DNA of 25,000 nucleotides, taken from NCBI GenBank assembly GCA_030141605.1, contig JAQGDQ010001613.1:1-25000 (forward strand). Reading direction: 5' to 3'. Within the stretch, counting starts at the first letter, position 1. The number at the start of each line of letters is the position of its first letter. The notes under the pieces were generated by a model. That model was not told where the DNA came from. It ran no database searches and was given only the letters and a program-made list of their open reading frames with translations. Position numbers and translations under genes: made by a program. Positions 16,871 through 25,000 of this stretch are shown here, in pieces. The DNA comes from Tubiluchus corallicola. Taxonomy: Eukaryota; Priapulida; Priapulimorpha; Priapulimorphida; Tubiluchidae.

Positions 16871-17236
16871 ATGAGCACTTTCGTGATAGGAAACGTATTT
16901 TTTCTGTTTTTGTTTCCTGCTGTCTTGTACGAAACGTCCAACGGTTGTGGACGCAGGAAAGTAAAACAGTTAATGGAGAAAAACATTGTGCTCTGCAGAA
17001 AAGCCACACGTGCAGGTCGAACACATACTAGGCGCTGTGACGTTTGTTCTCAAGGCCATGGACTGTACAGCGCACTTTATTACAAAGAGTGTTGTAAGTG
17101 GAATGATCCGTACTATACAGAATATTGTGGCAAGTTACTTATACCACCAAGTCCTGCTGAAGGTTCTGGTCATCAAATTCGTTCTGTCATGTCCATCTCT
17201 GTGCTAGTTTCGTCTGCTATTATGCTAAAGAATTGA
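16871..17236 (+). CDS. Small secreted cysteine-rich protein, paralog 4
   Basis: The product is 121 residues. The signal peptide (FVIGNVFFLFLFPAVLY) precedes C-x15-C-x13-C-x2-C-x14-CC-x10-C, with CSQG and YYKECC as in the other paralogs. The C-terminus (SVMSISVLVSSAIML) is hydrophobic and short, preceded by a Gly/Ser-rich stretch (AEGSG), which could be a GPI signal. It lacks the eighth Cys that paralogs 1 and 2 have before their tails. The ATG follows the acceptor TCTTTTTCAG directly. A possible AATAAA at 17236-17241 overlaps the stop codon, which is unusually close; others occur further down (near 17547). The upstream intron carries the palindromic element at 16505-16832. Function unknown. 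Confidence 0.75.
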   Translation: MSTFVIGNVFFLFLFPAVLYETSNGCGRRKVKQLMEKNIVLCRKATRAGRTHTRRCDVCSQGHGLYSALYYKECCKWNDPYYTEYCGKLLIPPSPAEGSGHQIRSVMSISVLVSSAIMLKN

Positions 17237-17241
17237 ATAAA

Positions 17242-17703
17242 TTTTGTTACTTTTTTAAACAACGAAACGTTTATGCTCTTAATTTCAATTATAGCAGTTA
17301 ATGATGTCTTGTTTTTCTTCTGCCACTAAAAATTTTTGCTTTTGTGAATCTGGATTCTCATGTTTCTATTTCTGGTTGTAGCCGCTTGGTTCTAAACTTG
17401 TCTAACGAATTTGTACATCGTAATGAAGGTAGCATTGGCCCACAGAACTTTTTTTCAAATTATCACGTGTGTTGTAAAGTGATAATAGATGTTTCCTTTA
17501 TCCGAATGCCATCAGGAAAATGTTGCTTGTTTTTCACTCTTGTGTTAATAAATTGCTTTGAAAAATTTTACCCTTGAATTAGTTTATTGTGTAAGTCCTT
17601 TTTAGTAATCTCGCGTTTTCAGAGGAAATAAAAAGGGCAACTTTTTTGCAGCAAAGAAGAAAAACTGCAGAAACTGTAAAACAAAAGACACTACAGTTCT
17701 TTG
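17242..17703. other. Intergenic, no gene seen
   Basis: Includes a 77-codon plus-strand frame (17344-17577) with no recognisable motif, ending beside AT-rich sequence with AATAAA at about 17547. It may be 3' flank of the cysteine-rich gene. Confidence 0.4.
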
Positions 17704-18074
17704 TTTCACAGTGTAGTTGTGCGCATGCACAGTTGCTGTAGATCAAAGGTTACCACAGCGACGCATCTTAACTACAACCGTCACGTCACATGTGTGTCAG
17801 ACAAAGCCGTCCGCCGCATCAGCTCAGTAACTTCAGTTGTTTTACCTGTACTTTACTTAATGATGCATTAGTCTGAGAGTAGAGTGATTTACTATCAGGA
17901 TCTTGCTTGGGAACAAGAAAAAATGAACTAGGTAAGGTTCTAGCTAGCTGTTAAAATTGTTACTATTACAATAGCATGGGCTGCGAGACGTTGCCAAGTG
18001 TACACAAATGCGTCGTCTGGTACACTTAACCTTTGACCTTTTCACGATCATCATCAATAGCTCGAACTGTGAAA
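17704..18074. mobile_element. MITE, copy 2
   Basis: Same family and orientation as 2839-3199. The left end is GATCAAAGGTTA (worn and missing several bases of the repeat). The right end GGTACACTTAACCTTTGACC is intact, and the outer TTCACA/TGTGAA words are present. The internal order is identical, with small indels such as the extra TCTGAGAGTA. Confidence 0.8.
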
Positions 18075-18734
18075 AGACTTATCATTTTGACTTTCACTAT
18101 AAGACATAAGCCATAAACTGTTTGGGACCTTTTAGCTGTATGAAACTGGCCCTAGGATTGCTTACCTAGTCAATAATTAAAGGTTTGAATAGCAGATAAG
18201 TATAACATAATTCAATAGTATAAGATAAATAAACGATTTGGATACTAGTCGCTTTAGATTTTGAATTAGACTATCGTTGTATGTAAACACAAAGCCAGAC
18301 CAGTTTGTCTGCGCACACTGATTTTTAAGATTAAGAATGGTTCACAAGCACTGACGTTCACATAACCTTGATAGGACTGTAGCGATCACTGGTCACATAT
18401 AAGATTTAGACTTTCACTAAGAAGTGTGCATGATAAGTTACCTTGCAATAGAAATCAACTATATGCAGTTTCCATAAGTGCTTTAACAGAGTTTTTTGTA
18501 CATAAACAAATCGATTTGTGCAGAATTATGGGTAATTTAATCATTTGTGACATTCTTCCATTGTTGCGGTGACCATTGGCTCGTTCACGTGTCCGCTGCC
18601 ACTGTGTTATTATTCTGGAGCTTTAAAATTACATTAGGTATTATATTAGATCAAATTTACTAATTTAATACATTATTTATGAAGTTTATGAAATGTGAAA
18701 CGACTTATTTTTTGATATTTTATAATTGTTTTAC
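18075..18734. other. Intergenic, no gene seen
   Basis: AT-rich with stops in all frames. No repeat, RNA gene or exon recognised. Confidence 0.5.
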
Positions 18735-19360
18735 TACCAAAGTGGACAAAAAAGAACAAATGTGTGCTTGCAAACCAAAACCGTCCACGAGACGGAATAG
18801 CTAGAATGGCGTCATGATGCTTCATAGTGGAATGCATCCAAAAGACGGAATAGCTAGAATGGCGTCATGATGCTTCATAGTGGAATGCATCCAAAAGACG
18901 GAATAGCTAGAATGGCGTCATGATGCTTCATAGTGGAATGCATCCAAAAGACGGAATAACTAGAATGCCGTTTATGATGCTTCATAGTGGAATGCATCCA
19001 AAAGACGGAATAGCTAAAATGGCGTCACGATTTCTTCATAGTGGAATGCATAAAAAAGACGGAATAGCTAAAATGGTGTCATGATGCTTCATAGTGGAAT
19101 GCATCCAAAAGACGGAACAGCTAAAATGGCGTCATGATGCTTCATAGTGGAATGCATCCAAAAGACGGAATAGCTAAAATGGCGTCATGATGGCTTCATA
19201 GTGGAATGCATCCAAAAGACGGAACAGCTAAAATGGCCTTATGGTGGCTTCATAGTGGAATGCATCCAAAAGGCGGAATAGCTAAAATGGCGTCATGATG
19301 GCTTCATAGTGAAATGCATCCAAAATCGGGTCAAATATCATTTTTTTGTTTTCTGTTTTG
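18735..19360 (+). repeat. 53-54-bp minisatellite, ten copies, inside a dispersed repeat
   Basis: AGACGGAATAGCTA(G/A)AATGG, then CGTCATGATG(G)CTTCATAGTG and GAATGCATCCAAA, is repeated ten times between about 18790 and 19325. The first three copies are nearly identical (AGCTAGAATGG) and the later ones carry AGCTAAAATGG and other variants, so expansion went in at least two phases. Flanks on both sides match the single-unit copy at 1090-1230. Confidence 0.95.
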
Positions 19361-20700
19361 CGTTCCTGCCGCTAGTTCTTCACTGCTACATATATTTCTC
19401 CATTCACTAGTTAGACGGGCACTAGCGCCTGCATTTCGGAAACGCATTGCACGAGAACAGATGCTGTACCTCTTAGTTCATATGTTTTAGTTTGTGACGA
19501 ACTGCACACTTTTCACCGTTCTTGCGTGAGCACAGCAAATTTGAAATTTGAATTTTATCTTAAAACTCGCCTAGTTTTAGTACAACACACTGAATATCTT
19601 ACAGAAGCGCTGTACTTCAATTTTCGCTTTCGCGAACACATGCAACACGCTCGTGGAATATCTTTGCTGTTGAAAATTATGTTAGTTTGTGATGTCAGCA
19701 ATAGTTGGGCTCCACGGTCGTTAATTAAGTTTTTAATCTATTATTTAATTATCAGAAACGCTCTAGCAGTATTTATTGTGTCAAAATGTATACTTTTTAT
19801 CGGACTTGAAAATGGGGCAGTGTGTGAAAAATCATCCTGTCTTCTTCTAAACAAAAAGTATACAATGTCCGCACAGAGTCGTTTGATGCAGAGGAAGTAA
19901 AGGATTAAACAGTTGAGTGCTAGAACCAAATACTCTTTAAAGAAATAAGAAACTGTGTCATTTACTGGAAGAAATACCTTCGTCTATTTTGGCGTGAAAA
20001 TGGCGGATATATATACCATTTGCTGTAAATTTTAACAACAATGAAGAAAATAAAATTTTTCAAGTTATTGATTTTTTGATTTGTTGTTTTAAAATTTTTG
20101 TATCTTTGAACAAATCTAATGGCATGACTTCAAATTTTTTGCTGTTTATAGACAAACGTCTTAAGCATTAATGTGGTAATGTCTCAAGCGATTACTTTAC
20201 TTTCTTCTTATAATATCGCGATCAAAACATCGGCACATTTTTTCACCACCTGGTACAATTTTTATCATGCAGAACACTAATCCGTCTGCATGATGGAAAA
20301 CAATTTTACGACAATAAAGCCTGACTGAGACAATAATAAAAATTAATGTAATTATGTAAGCTATTGTTGTTATATACACAATTTGCTAAATTACCTACGC
20401 AGACGTAAATTTTTTTACCTAAAAACACATTTATCAAATAGAATAATGGATCTAGATCCGCCCTAAAGTTCCTTTACTAAAGATCCGCCCCAAAATTCTT
20501 TCACGTAAGCCTCGCCCATCTGACAGTTTAATTCATGGAATTTTATTGAACAGTGTTATCTTTGCGTTGTCCTGCTAGTAAACATACAAACAAACAGATT
20601 GTCTTATAATGACGGTATTAACTCTAAGAACGCCAAAGTAATAAAAGTATCACGCTTAAAAATACAGTAGGTCTAGCAAAAAACACGACCAGCTACTGTA
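19361..20700. other. Intergenic; weak exon candidate at 20197-20322 (minus)
   Basis: No firm gene. On the minus strand TTTTTATTATTGTCTCAG is followed by a frame reading RLYCRKIVFHHADGLVFCM, then PGGEKMCRCFDRD, to a stop at 20197. The same frame continues upstream through a hydrophobic stretch (AYIITLIFIIVSV). It may be a terminal exon of a membrane protein or chance. A 124-codon plus-strand frame at 19526-19900 has no recognisable motif. At 20452-20520, GATCCGCCC(T/C)AAA recurs with a spacing of about 29 bases. Confidence 0.25.
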
Positions 20701-20707
20701 TAACACA

Positions 20708-20740
20708 TGCTACGTGATCACGTGACTGCTGAGCAACCAA
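20708..20740. promoter_or_regulatory. Palindromic double half-site ACGTGATCACGT plus CCAAT
   Basis: A perfect 12-base palindrome ACGTGATCACGT containing CACGTG lies near 20711-20724, and CCAAT lies about 15 bases on. It is about 100 bp upstream of the 5S gene. This looks like a transcription-factor site cluster, but no RNA polymerase II gene start is visible beside it. Confidence 0.25.
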
Positions 20741-20831
20741 TCATCTTCCTTGTGTGATGCTGAGCGTCGTTGAGCGTCACGCTGTTGAACCAAAGCTCTG
20801 CTATGTAAACCCGTTATAAGATACATTAAGC

Positions 20832-20951
20832 GTCTACGGCCATATCACGTTGAAAACACCGGTTCTCGTCTGATCACCGAAGTTAAGCAGCGTAGAGCCT
20901 GGTTAGTACTTGGATGGGTGACCGCCTGGGAATACCAGGTGCTGTAGGCTT
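20832..20951 (+). rRNA. 5S ribosomal RNA
   Basis: About 120 nt, GTCTACGGCCATATCACG to GGTGCTGTAGGCT, with the two ends pairing to form helix I. The internal control region is intact: box A-type AGTTAAGCAGCGTAGAGCC and box C-type GGATGGGTGACCGCCTGGG. GAAAACACCGGTTCTCGTC is typical of animal 5S. A T-run (TTTTT, 20950-20954, then another) follows as RNA polymerase III terminator. TATAAG is at 20815-20820. Only one copy is seen, with no tandem neighbour, so it is a dispersed gene, a retro-copy, or part of a 5S-derived SINE; the absence of internal damage favours a gene. Confidence 0.95.
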
Positions 20952-20960
20952 TTTGTTTTT
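20952..20960 (+). terminator. RNA polymerase III terminator of the 5S gene
   Basis: Two T-runs (TTTTT, G, TTTTT) directly at the 3' end of the 5S sequence, the standard signal for this polymerase. Confidence 0.8.
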
Positions 20961-21120
20961 GAAGAATTTTAAATTGAAAACCTAGTACTAGTTGTACTGC
21001 ATAAACTATTTTCTCAAACTCATATTTTTGCATTCAAATCTGGCATGAAAATATAGATTTCCTGCAGTGTTCCATTATGATGTAACATACCGTTAAAACA
21101 ATTTCCTTCTCTTAAACTTT

Positions 21121-21180
21121 GTCGTAGTAACGCGTTTGCTTTCCGTCTTGGAGGTCGAGAGTTCGATGCCTCAGCTGGGA
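21121..21180 (+). repeat. tRNA-like (SINE-type) fragment
   Basis: GTAGTAACGCGTTTGCTTTC, then GGAGGTCGAGAGTTCGATGCC, has the order of a tRNA from D-arm to T-arm, with GAGTTCGATGCC matching the polymerase III B box (GGTTCGANNCC). The acceptor stem is not complete and the A box is worn, so this is a tRNA-derived SINE head or a tRNA pseudogene, not a working tRNA. The anticodon cannot be named safely. Confidence 0.5.
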
Positions 21181-21367
21181 AATATCAAGGAGTTCAAAAT
21201 GGTACATGCTGTTACCCTGCGTGGCACGTAGTATTTAGAATAAAAGCTCTTAGAATAAAACATAATAATAATTTCTATTATGTAGCTGTAGGCTTGCTAT
21301 TTACGGTTGGCAAAAAGCTTTTCAAGCTGATGTTAATTGTTTATTCAAAAGCAGACTTAAAATAAAA

Positions 21368-21390
21368 ATATTATTATTATTATTATTATT

Positions 21391-21429
<39 letters not shown>

Positions 21430-21550
21430 ATTATTATTATTATTATTATTATTGTTGTTGTTACTATTTTTATTATTATTATTATCAGTGTTATTACTAT
21501 TTTTATTATTGTCATCGTCGTTGTCGTCGTCGCCATCTTCATCATCATCA
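21368..21550. repeat. (ATT)n/(GTT)n/(GTC)n trinucleotide tract
   Basis: Successive blocks of ATT, GTT, ATT, GTT and ATC-type triplets. The low-complexity open frames on both strands here (poly-Asn, poly-Ile/Thr) are by-products. Confidence 0.95.
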
Positions 21551-21602
21551 AAAGTGTGCCTCTTTGTGTAGGAATATTCTACTGCATTGGTAAATGGTAC
21601 GT

Positions 21603-22053
21603 GCAACTGTCATCCTAATGGCAACTGTCAAACTAACGGCAACTGTCAAACTAATGGCAACTGTCAACCTAACGTCAACTGTCAACCTAACATCAACTGT
21701 CAACCTAATGGCAACTGTCAACCTAACGTCAACTGTCAACCTAATGTCAACTGTCAACCTAACGTCAACTGTCAACATAGCGGCAACTGTCAGCCTAACG
21801 TCAACTGTCAACCTAATGGCAACTGTCAACCTAATGGCAACTGTCAACCTAACGGCAACTGTCAACCTAACGCGGCAACTGTCAACCTAACGGCAACTGT
21901 CAACCTAATGGCAACTGTCAACCTAATGGCAACTGTCAACCTAATGGCAACTGTCAACCTAATGGCAACTGTCAACCTAACGTCAACTGTCAACCTAATG
22001 GCAACTGTCAACCTAATGGCAACTGTCAACCTAACGGCAACTGTCAACCTACA
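21603..22053. repeat. 18-bp tandem array, about 25 copies
   Basis: The unit is AACTGTCAACCTAATGGC, with two main variants at the end (ATGGC or ACGTC/ACGGC). The period is 18, so several frames stay open: one plus frame would read NCQPNG repeats. A 2-bp insertion (CGCGGC) at about 21871 shifts the frame midway, and no splice signal or codon bias supports translation, so I treat it as noncoding. It lies about 80 bp upstream of an OATP exon, in the preceding intron. Confidence 0.9.
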
Positions 22054-22135
22054 TTTGCATTCTCCAGTATTGACGGTTTCAATGGTTAGAATATTTTTAC
22101 TGGATGAGTTTTTATTTTAAACTGTCATTTTTCAG

Positions 22136-22378
22136 AATTCAAAGGCCATGTCCAAAACAGCGACAGATGGAGCTTTTTGGCGCGTGCGAACAACGACTAT
22201 TGCAGCATGAACGGAACGGATGCCTGCGATGAATCGGACACCTCCAACGAAACATCCTACAGGTTGTTCTGTTTGGGAGAGATCGTCCGCTCGATGGGCG
22301 GTTCAATGTTCTTCACGCTGGGGTTCTCTTACGTCGACGACAACTTGAGGAACAAGAACAGCAGTCCCATCTATATTG
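22136..22378 (+). CDS. Organic anion transporter (OATP/SLCO family), internal exon
   Basis: TCATTTTTCAG ends at 22135 and GTTAGT starts at 22379. The 243-nt exon is symmetrical (phase 1-1) and adds 81 residues. It begins FKGHVQNSDRW, has an insert with Cys and NxT/NxS sites (NGTDACDESDTSNET), then YRLFCLGEIVRSMGGSMFFTLGFSYVDDNLRNKNSSPIYIG. The last part is the OATP pattern LG--xxPxxTLGxSYIDDNVKxxNSPLYIG at the end of transmembrane segment 4 and the following loop. OATPs are 12-transmembrane plasma-membrane carriers for amphipathic organic anions. The Cys/Asn-rich insert suggests extracellular exposure. Base composition is more GC-rich than its surroundings, as expected for coding sequence. 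Confidence 0.85.
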
Positions 22379-23331
22379 GTTAGTAATTTTAACAATGATT
22401 ATTGACATCACTAATATCATCAGCATCATCACCACCATCATCAGTGGATTGAAAGACTGTTCTAGTTGCTCGATGCCACCATCAAGTTCACCACGTAATT
22501 GCTAATGTGATGTTCATCATCATTATCATGATTAATATCATCACCACCATCACCACCACCACCAATGTAATGAAGGACTATTCTGGTTGTCATCGTCATC
22601 ATCAACTTCATCATCATAAGTGCCAATATTAACATCATCATAGCTATCTTCATAACAACAATATTCTCATTTCGTTATCGTTGCAGTCACAGATGTAATC
22701 TCATGATTAGCCATTGCTGTAGTCATCGCTGCTGTCATCTCACTGTCTTTAGCAGTTACATTGGTCTGTTGCACAAACCGCACATGATGGCCATCAGCAG
22801 CATAATTATTCTTTATCATCATTGATATCACTACTACAGGTCATTTCATTATCATACTTGTCACAATCATCATCACTATTATCATCATCACTACTTCTAC
22901 CATCGTCGTCATCATCATCATCACCATCATCATCTTCATCGTCGTCGTCGTCGTCATTATCATCATAATTATCTTCATTATCATCATCATCATCGTCGTC
23001 GTCATTATCATCATCATTATCTTCGTTCATCGATATCACTATCGTCATCCCTTCATATACATCATCATTGTCGTCGTCATCATCGTTGTCGTCATTATCA
23101 TCATCATTACCTTCGTTATCATCATCGATATCACTGTCGTCATCCCTTCATATACATCATCATTGTCATCATCATCATCGTCATCATCGTCGTCGTCGTC
23201 ATCATCGTCGTCGTCATCATCACCATTATTATTACCAATGCCATAGGAAGAAAAAATTGAGTTACAGGATTAAACATTGTCAAACGTTTCTTAGTTGACA
23301 CAATCGACTACAAGGTGTTTGTTGTTCTTAG
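22379..23331 (+). other. OATP intron with (ATC)n/(GTC)n tracts
   Basis: A phase 1 intron of 953 bp with GTTAGT donor and TTGTTGTTCTTAG acceptor. It is rich in ATC/ACC/GTC triplet tracts (about 22418-22630 and 22860-23235). There is a local duplication: TTCATATACATCATCATTGTC at about 23050 and again at about 23148. The Asp-, Ser- and His-rich open frames here are low-complexity by-products. Confidence 0.8.
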
Positions 23332-23421
23332 GTATTCTGTCTGCTGCGCGACCAGTTGGACCAGCACTGGGTCTCTTGTTTAGCTCTATGTTCCTAAGGA
23401 TATTCGCTGACGTCACAAAAG
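23332..23421 (+). CDS. Organic anion transporter (OATP/SLCO family), next exon
   Basis: It joins the previous exon in phase 1: GG|GT makes the Gly of YIG, followed by ILSAARPVGPALGLLFSSMFLRIFADVTK. This is the OATP transmembrane segment 5 pattern (YIGILxxxxxxGPALGFLLGSxxLxIYVD). The family signature with RW-x-GAWW should follow in a later exon not reached in this window. The end is uncertain: AAAAG|GCAAGA at 23422 would be a GC-AG intron donor. Without it the frame runs to a stop at 23457-23459. I prefer the GC donor because the OATP similarity ends there. Confidence 0.75.
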
Positions 23422-23612
23422 GCAAGAACTCACAATTACGCAATTTGCACCTGATGTAGCAGCGACGTATAGTGTCGAAAAGTGGCTCGAAAGAGTAGGA
23501 ATGGTTTGGCAAAAATAGCTGCTTAATACTGGCTGAATAGTTCGAACAAAAATAAGTATTTTTTCTGAATACTGTGGTGTTTGCCTGTGTTGAGGGCAGC
23601 TTTGTTTTAGTT
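23422..23612 (+). other. Presumed OATP intron, start
   Basis: Unique sequence between the exon and the satellite. The minus-strand 109-codon frame at 23291-23620 covers the exon antisense and is not supported. Confidence 0.5.
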
Positions 23613-25000
23613 TGGATCAATGACTACAATAGTCGAATGTTTGCCATGTGTGTTTTGTTGTAGCGTAGTTACCACCACCACCGTGTATTCCTTTCAGAAA
23701 CGACGTTGAACAGTCTGATCCAATGTCTACAATAATCGAATGTTTGTCACGTGTGTTTTGTTGTAGCGTAGTTACCATCACCACCGTGTATTCCTTTCAG
23801 AAATGACGTTGAACAGTCTGATCCAATGACTACAATAATCGAATGTTTGTCACGTGTGTTTTGTTGTAGCGTAGTTACCATCACCGTGTATTCCTTTCAG
23901 AAACGACGTTGACACAGTCTGATCCAATGTCAACAATAATCGAATGTTTGTCACGTGTGTTTTGTTGTAGCGTAGTTACCACCACCACCGTGTATTCCTT
24001 TCAGAAACGACGTTGACACAGTCTGATCCAATGTCTACAATAGTCGAATGTTTGTCACGTGTGTTTTGTTGTAGCGTAGTTACCATCACCGTGTATTCCT
24101 TTCAGAAACAACGTTGACACAGTCTGATCCAATGTCTACAATAATCGAATGTTTGCCACGTGTGTTTTGTTGTAGCGTAGTTACCATCACCACCGTGTAT
24201 TCCTTTCAGAAACGACGTTGACACAGTCTGATCCAATGTCTACAATAATCGAATGTTTGCCACGTGTGTTTTGTTGTAGCGTAGTTACCATCACCACCGT
24301 GTATTCCTTTCAGAAACGACGTTGACACAGTCTGATCCAATGTCTACAATAATCGAATGTTTGCCACGTGTGTTTTGTTGTAGCGTAGTTACCACCACCG
24401 TGTATTCCTTTCAGAAATGACGTTGACACAGTCTGATCCAATGTCTACAATAGTCGAATGTTTGTCACGTGTGTTTTGTTGTAGCGTAGTTACCACCACC
24501 ACCGTGTATTCCTTTCAGAAACGACGTTGACACAGTCTGATCCAATGTCTACAATAGTCGAATGTTTGTCACGTGTGTTTTGTTGTAGCGTAGTTACCAT
24601 CACCACCGTGTATTCCTTTCAGAAACGACGTTGACACAGTCTGATCCAATGTCTACAATAGTCGAATGTTTGCCACGTGTGTTTTGTTGTAGCGTAGTTA
24701 CCATCACCGTGTATTCTTTTCAGAAACGACGTTGACACAGTCTGATCCAATGTCTACAATAGTCGAATGTTTGCCACGTGTGTTTTGTTGTAGCGTAGTT
24801 ACCATCACCGTGTATTCTTTTCAGAAACGACGTTGACACAGTCTGATCCAATGTCTACAATAGTCGAATGTTTGTCACGTGTGTTTTGTTGTAGCGTAGT
24901 TACCACCACCACCGTGTATTCCTTTCAGAAACGACGTTGACACAGTCTGATCCAATGTCTACAATAGTCGAATGTTTGCCACGTGTGTTTTGTTGTAGCG
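23613..25000 (+). repeat. 103-bp satellite, about 14 copies, running off the window
   Basis: Unit of 101-104 bp: GATCCAATGTCTACAATAGTC, GAATGTTTG(T/C)CACGTGTG, TTTTGTTGTAGCGTAGTTACC, then (ATC/ACC)2-3, GTGTATTCCTTTCAGAAACG, ACGTTGACACAGTCT. Length differences come from the number of CAC/CAT triplets. Copies are nearly identical; the first two or three lack the extra AC in TTGA(CA)CAG and the first has CATGTG where all 13 others have CACGTG. It lies in the presumed intron after the OATP exon. Confidence 0.95.

Noticed and set aside
229-17236. Insulin-like, Ly6/uPAR, CHH or single-domain von Willebrand C identity of the cysteine-rich proteins
   Set aside because: Insulin A/B and CHH spacings do not fit, Ly6 lacks its C-terminal CC-D-CN, and the von Willebrand C resemblance is limited to a YP-CC-like block. 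I leave the family unnamed.
18790-19325. CRISPR-like regular repeats
   Set aside because: The units are directly adjacent with no variable spacers, and one-unit relatives exist; it is a minisatellite in a eukaryotic genome.
21587-22120. 177-residue Cys/Asn/Gln repeat protein
   Set aside because: The 18-bp period keeps frames open by itself, a 2-bp insertion shifts the frame midway, and three frames on both strands are similarly open.
22806-23298. Poly-Asp and Ser/His-rich proteins
   Set aside because: Direct translation of ATC/GTC triplet tracts lying inside the OATP intron.
23613-25000. Series of real small exons ending each repeat
   Set aside because: The acceptor-like sites recur with no conserved downstream donor or coding frame, and lengths vary with CAC/CAT triplets; satellite DNA explains it.

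Overview
The window reads as nuclear DNA of an invertebrate animal. It is AT-rich with split genes (polypyrimidine-AG acceptors, GT donors), a canonical metazoan 5S rRNA gene, two exons of an animal OATP/SLCO transporter, a Penelope-like element remnant, other DNA- and retro-element debris, and many micro- and minisatellites. No prokaryotic operon, CRISPR array or intact virus is visible. The phylum cannot be fixed from what is seen here.

Left part (1-5550). A small secreted cysteine-rich protein gene lies on the minus strand (229-666). A candidate first exon of an unrecognised membrane protein diverges from it (855-1001). Next come the 3' end of a Penelope-like element with 80-bp tandem repeats and a hammerhead-like motif (1395-2096), a MITE (2839-3199), a 5'-truncated non-LTR retrotransposon tail (3533-4085), and a second cysteine-rich gene on the plus strand (4298-4660).

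Centre (5551-15510). This is a large, imperfect, repeatedly interrupted palindrome. Each arm carries the same blocks in mirror order: an unrecognised ORF of about 112 residues, part of a hAT-like short element, a decayed PIF/Harbinger-like element, and a copy of the cysteine-rich gene, which is a pseudogene in both arms. A 2-kb insert with a 144-bp tandem duplication breaks the left arm. A foldback element, a direct repeat, a (TG)n tract, a MITE and a pair of interleaved inverted repeats fill the centre.

Right part (15511-25000). It holds a diverged full-length hAT-like copy, a candidate terminal exon with a CxxCG motif (minus strand), and a palindromic Penelope-related element inside the 5' intron of a third apparently intact cysteine-rich gene (16871-17236). 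These are followed by a second copy of the left MITE, a 10-copy 53-bp minisatellite, one 5S rRNA gene, a tRNA-like SINE-type fragment, and two OATP exons. The exons are embedded among an 18-bp array, (ATC)n tracts and a 103-bp satellite that runs off the window.

The most interesting element is the cysteine-rich family. Three intact loci share exact spacing C-x(15-17)-C-x13-C-x2-C-x14-CC-x10-C, a signal peptide, a hydrophobic tail, and a splice acceptor just upstream of the start codon. Two further broken copies sit in the palindrome. I do not recognise the family and assign it no function.
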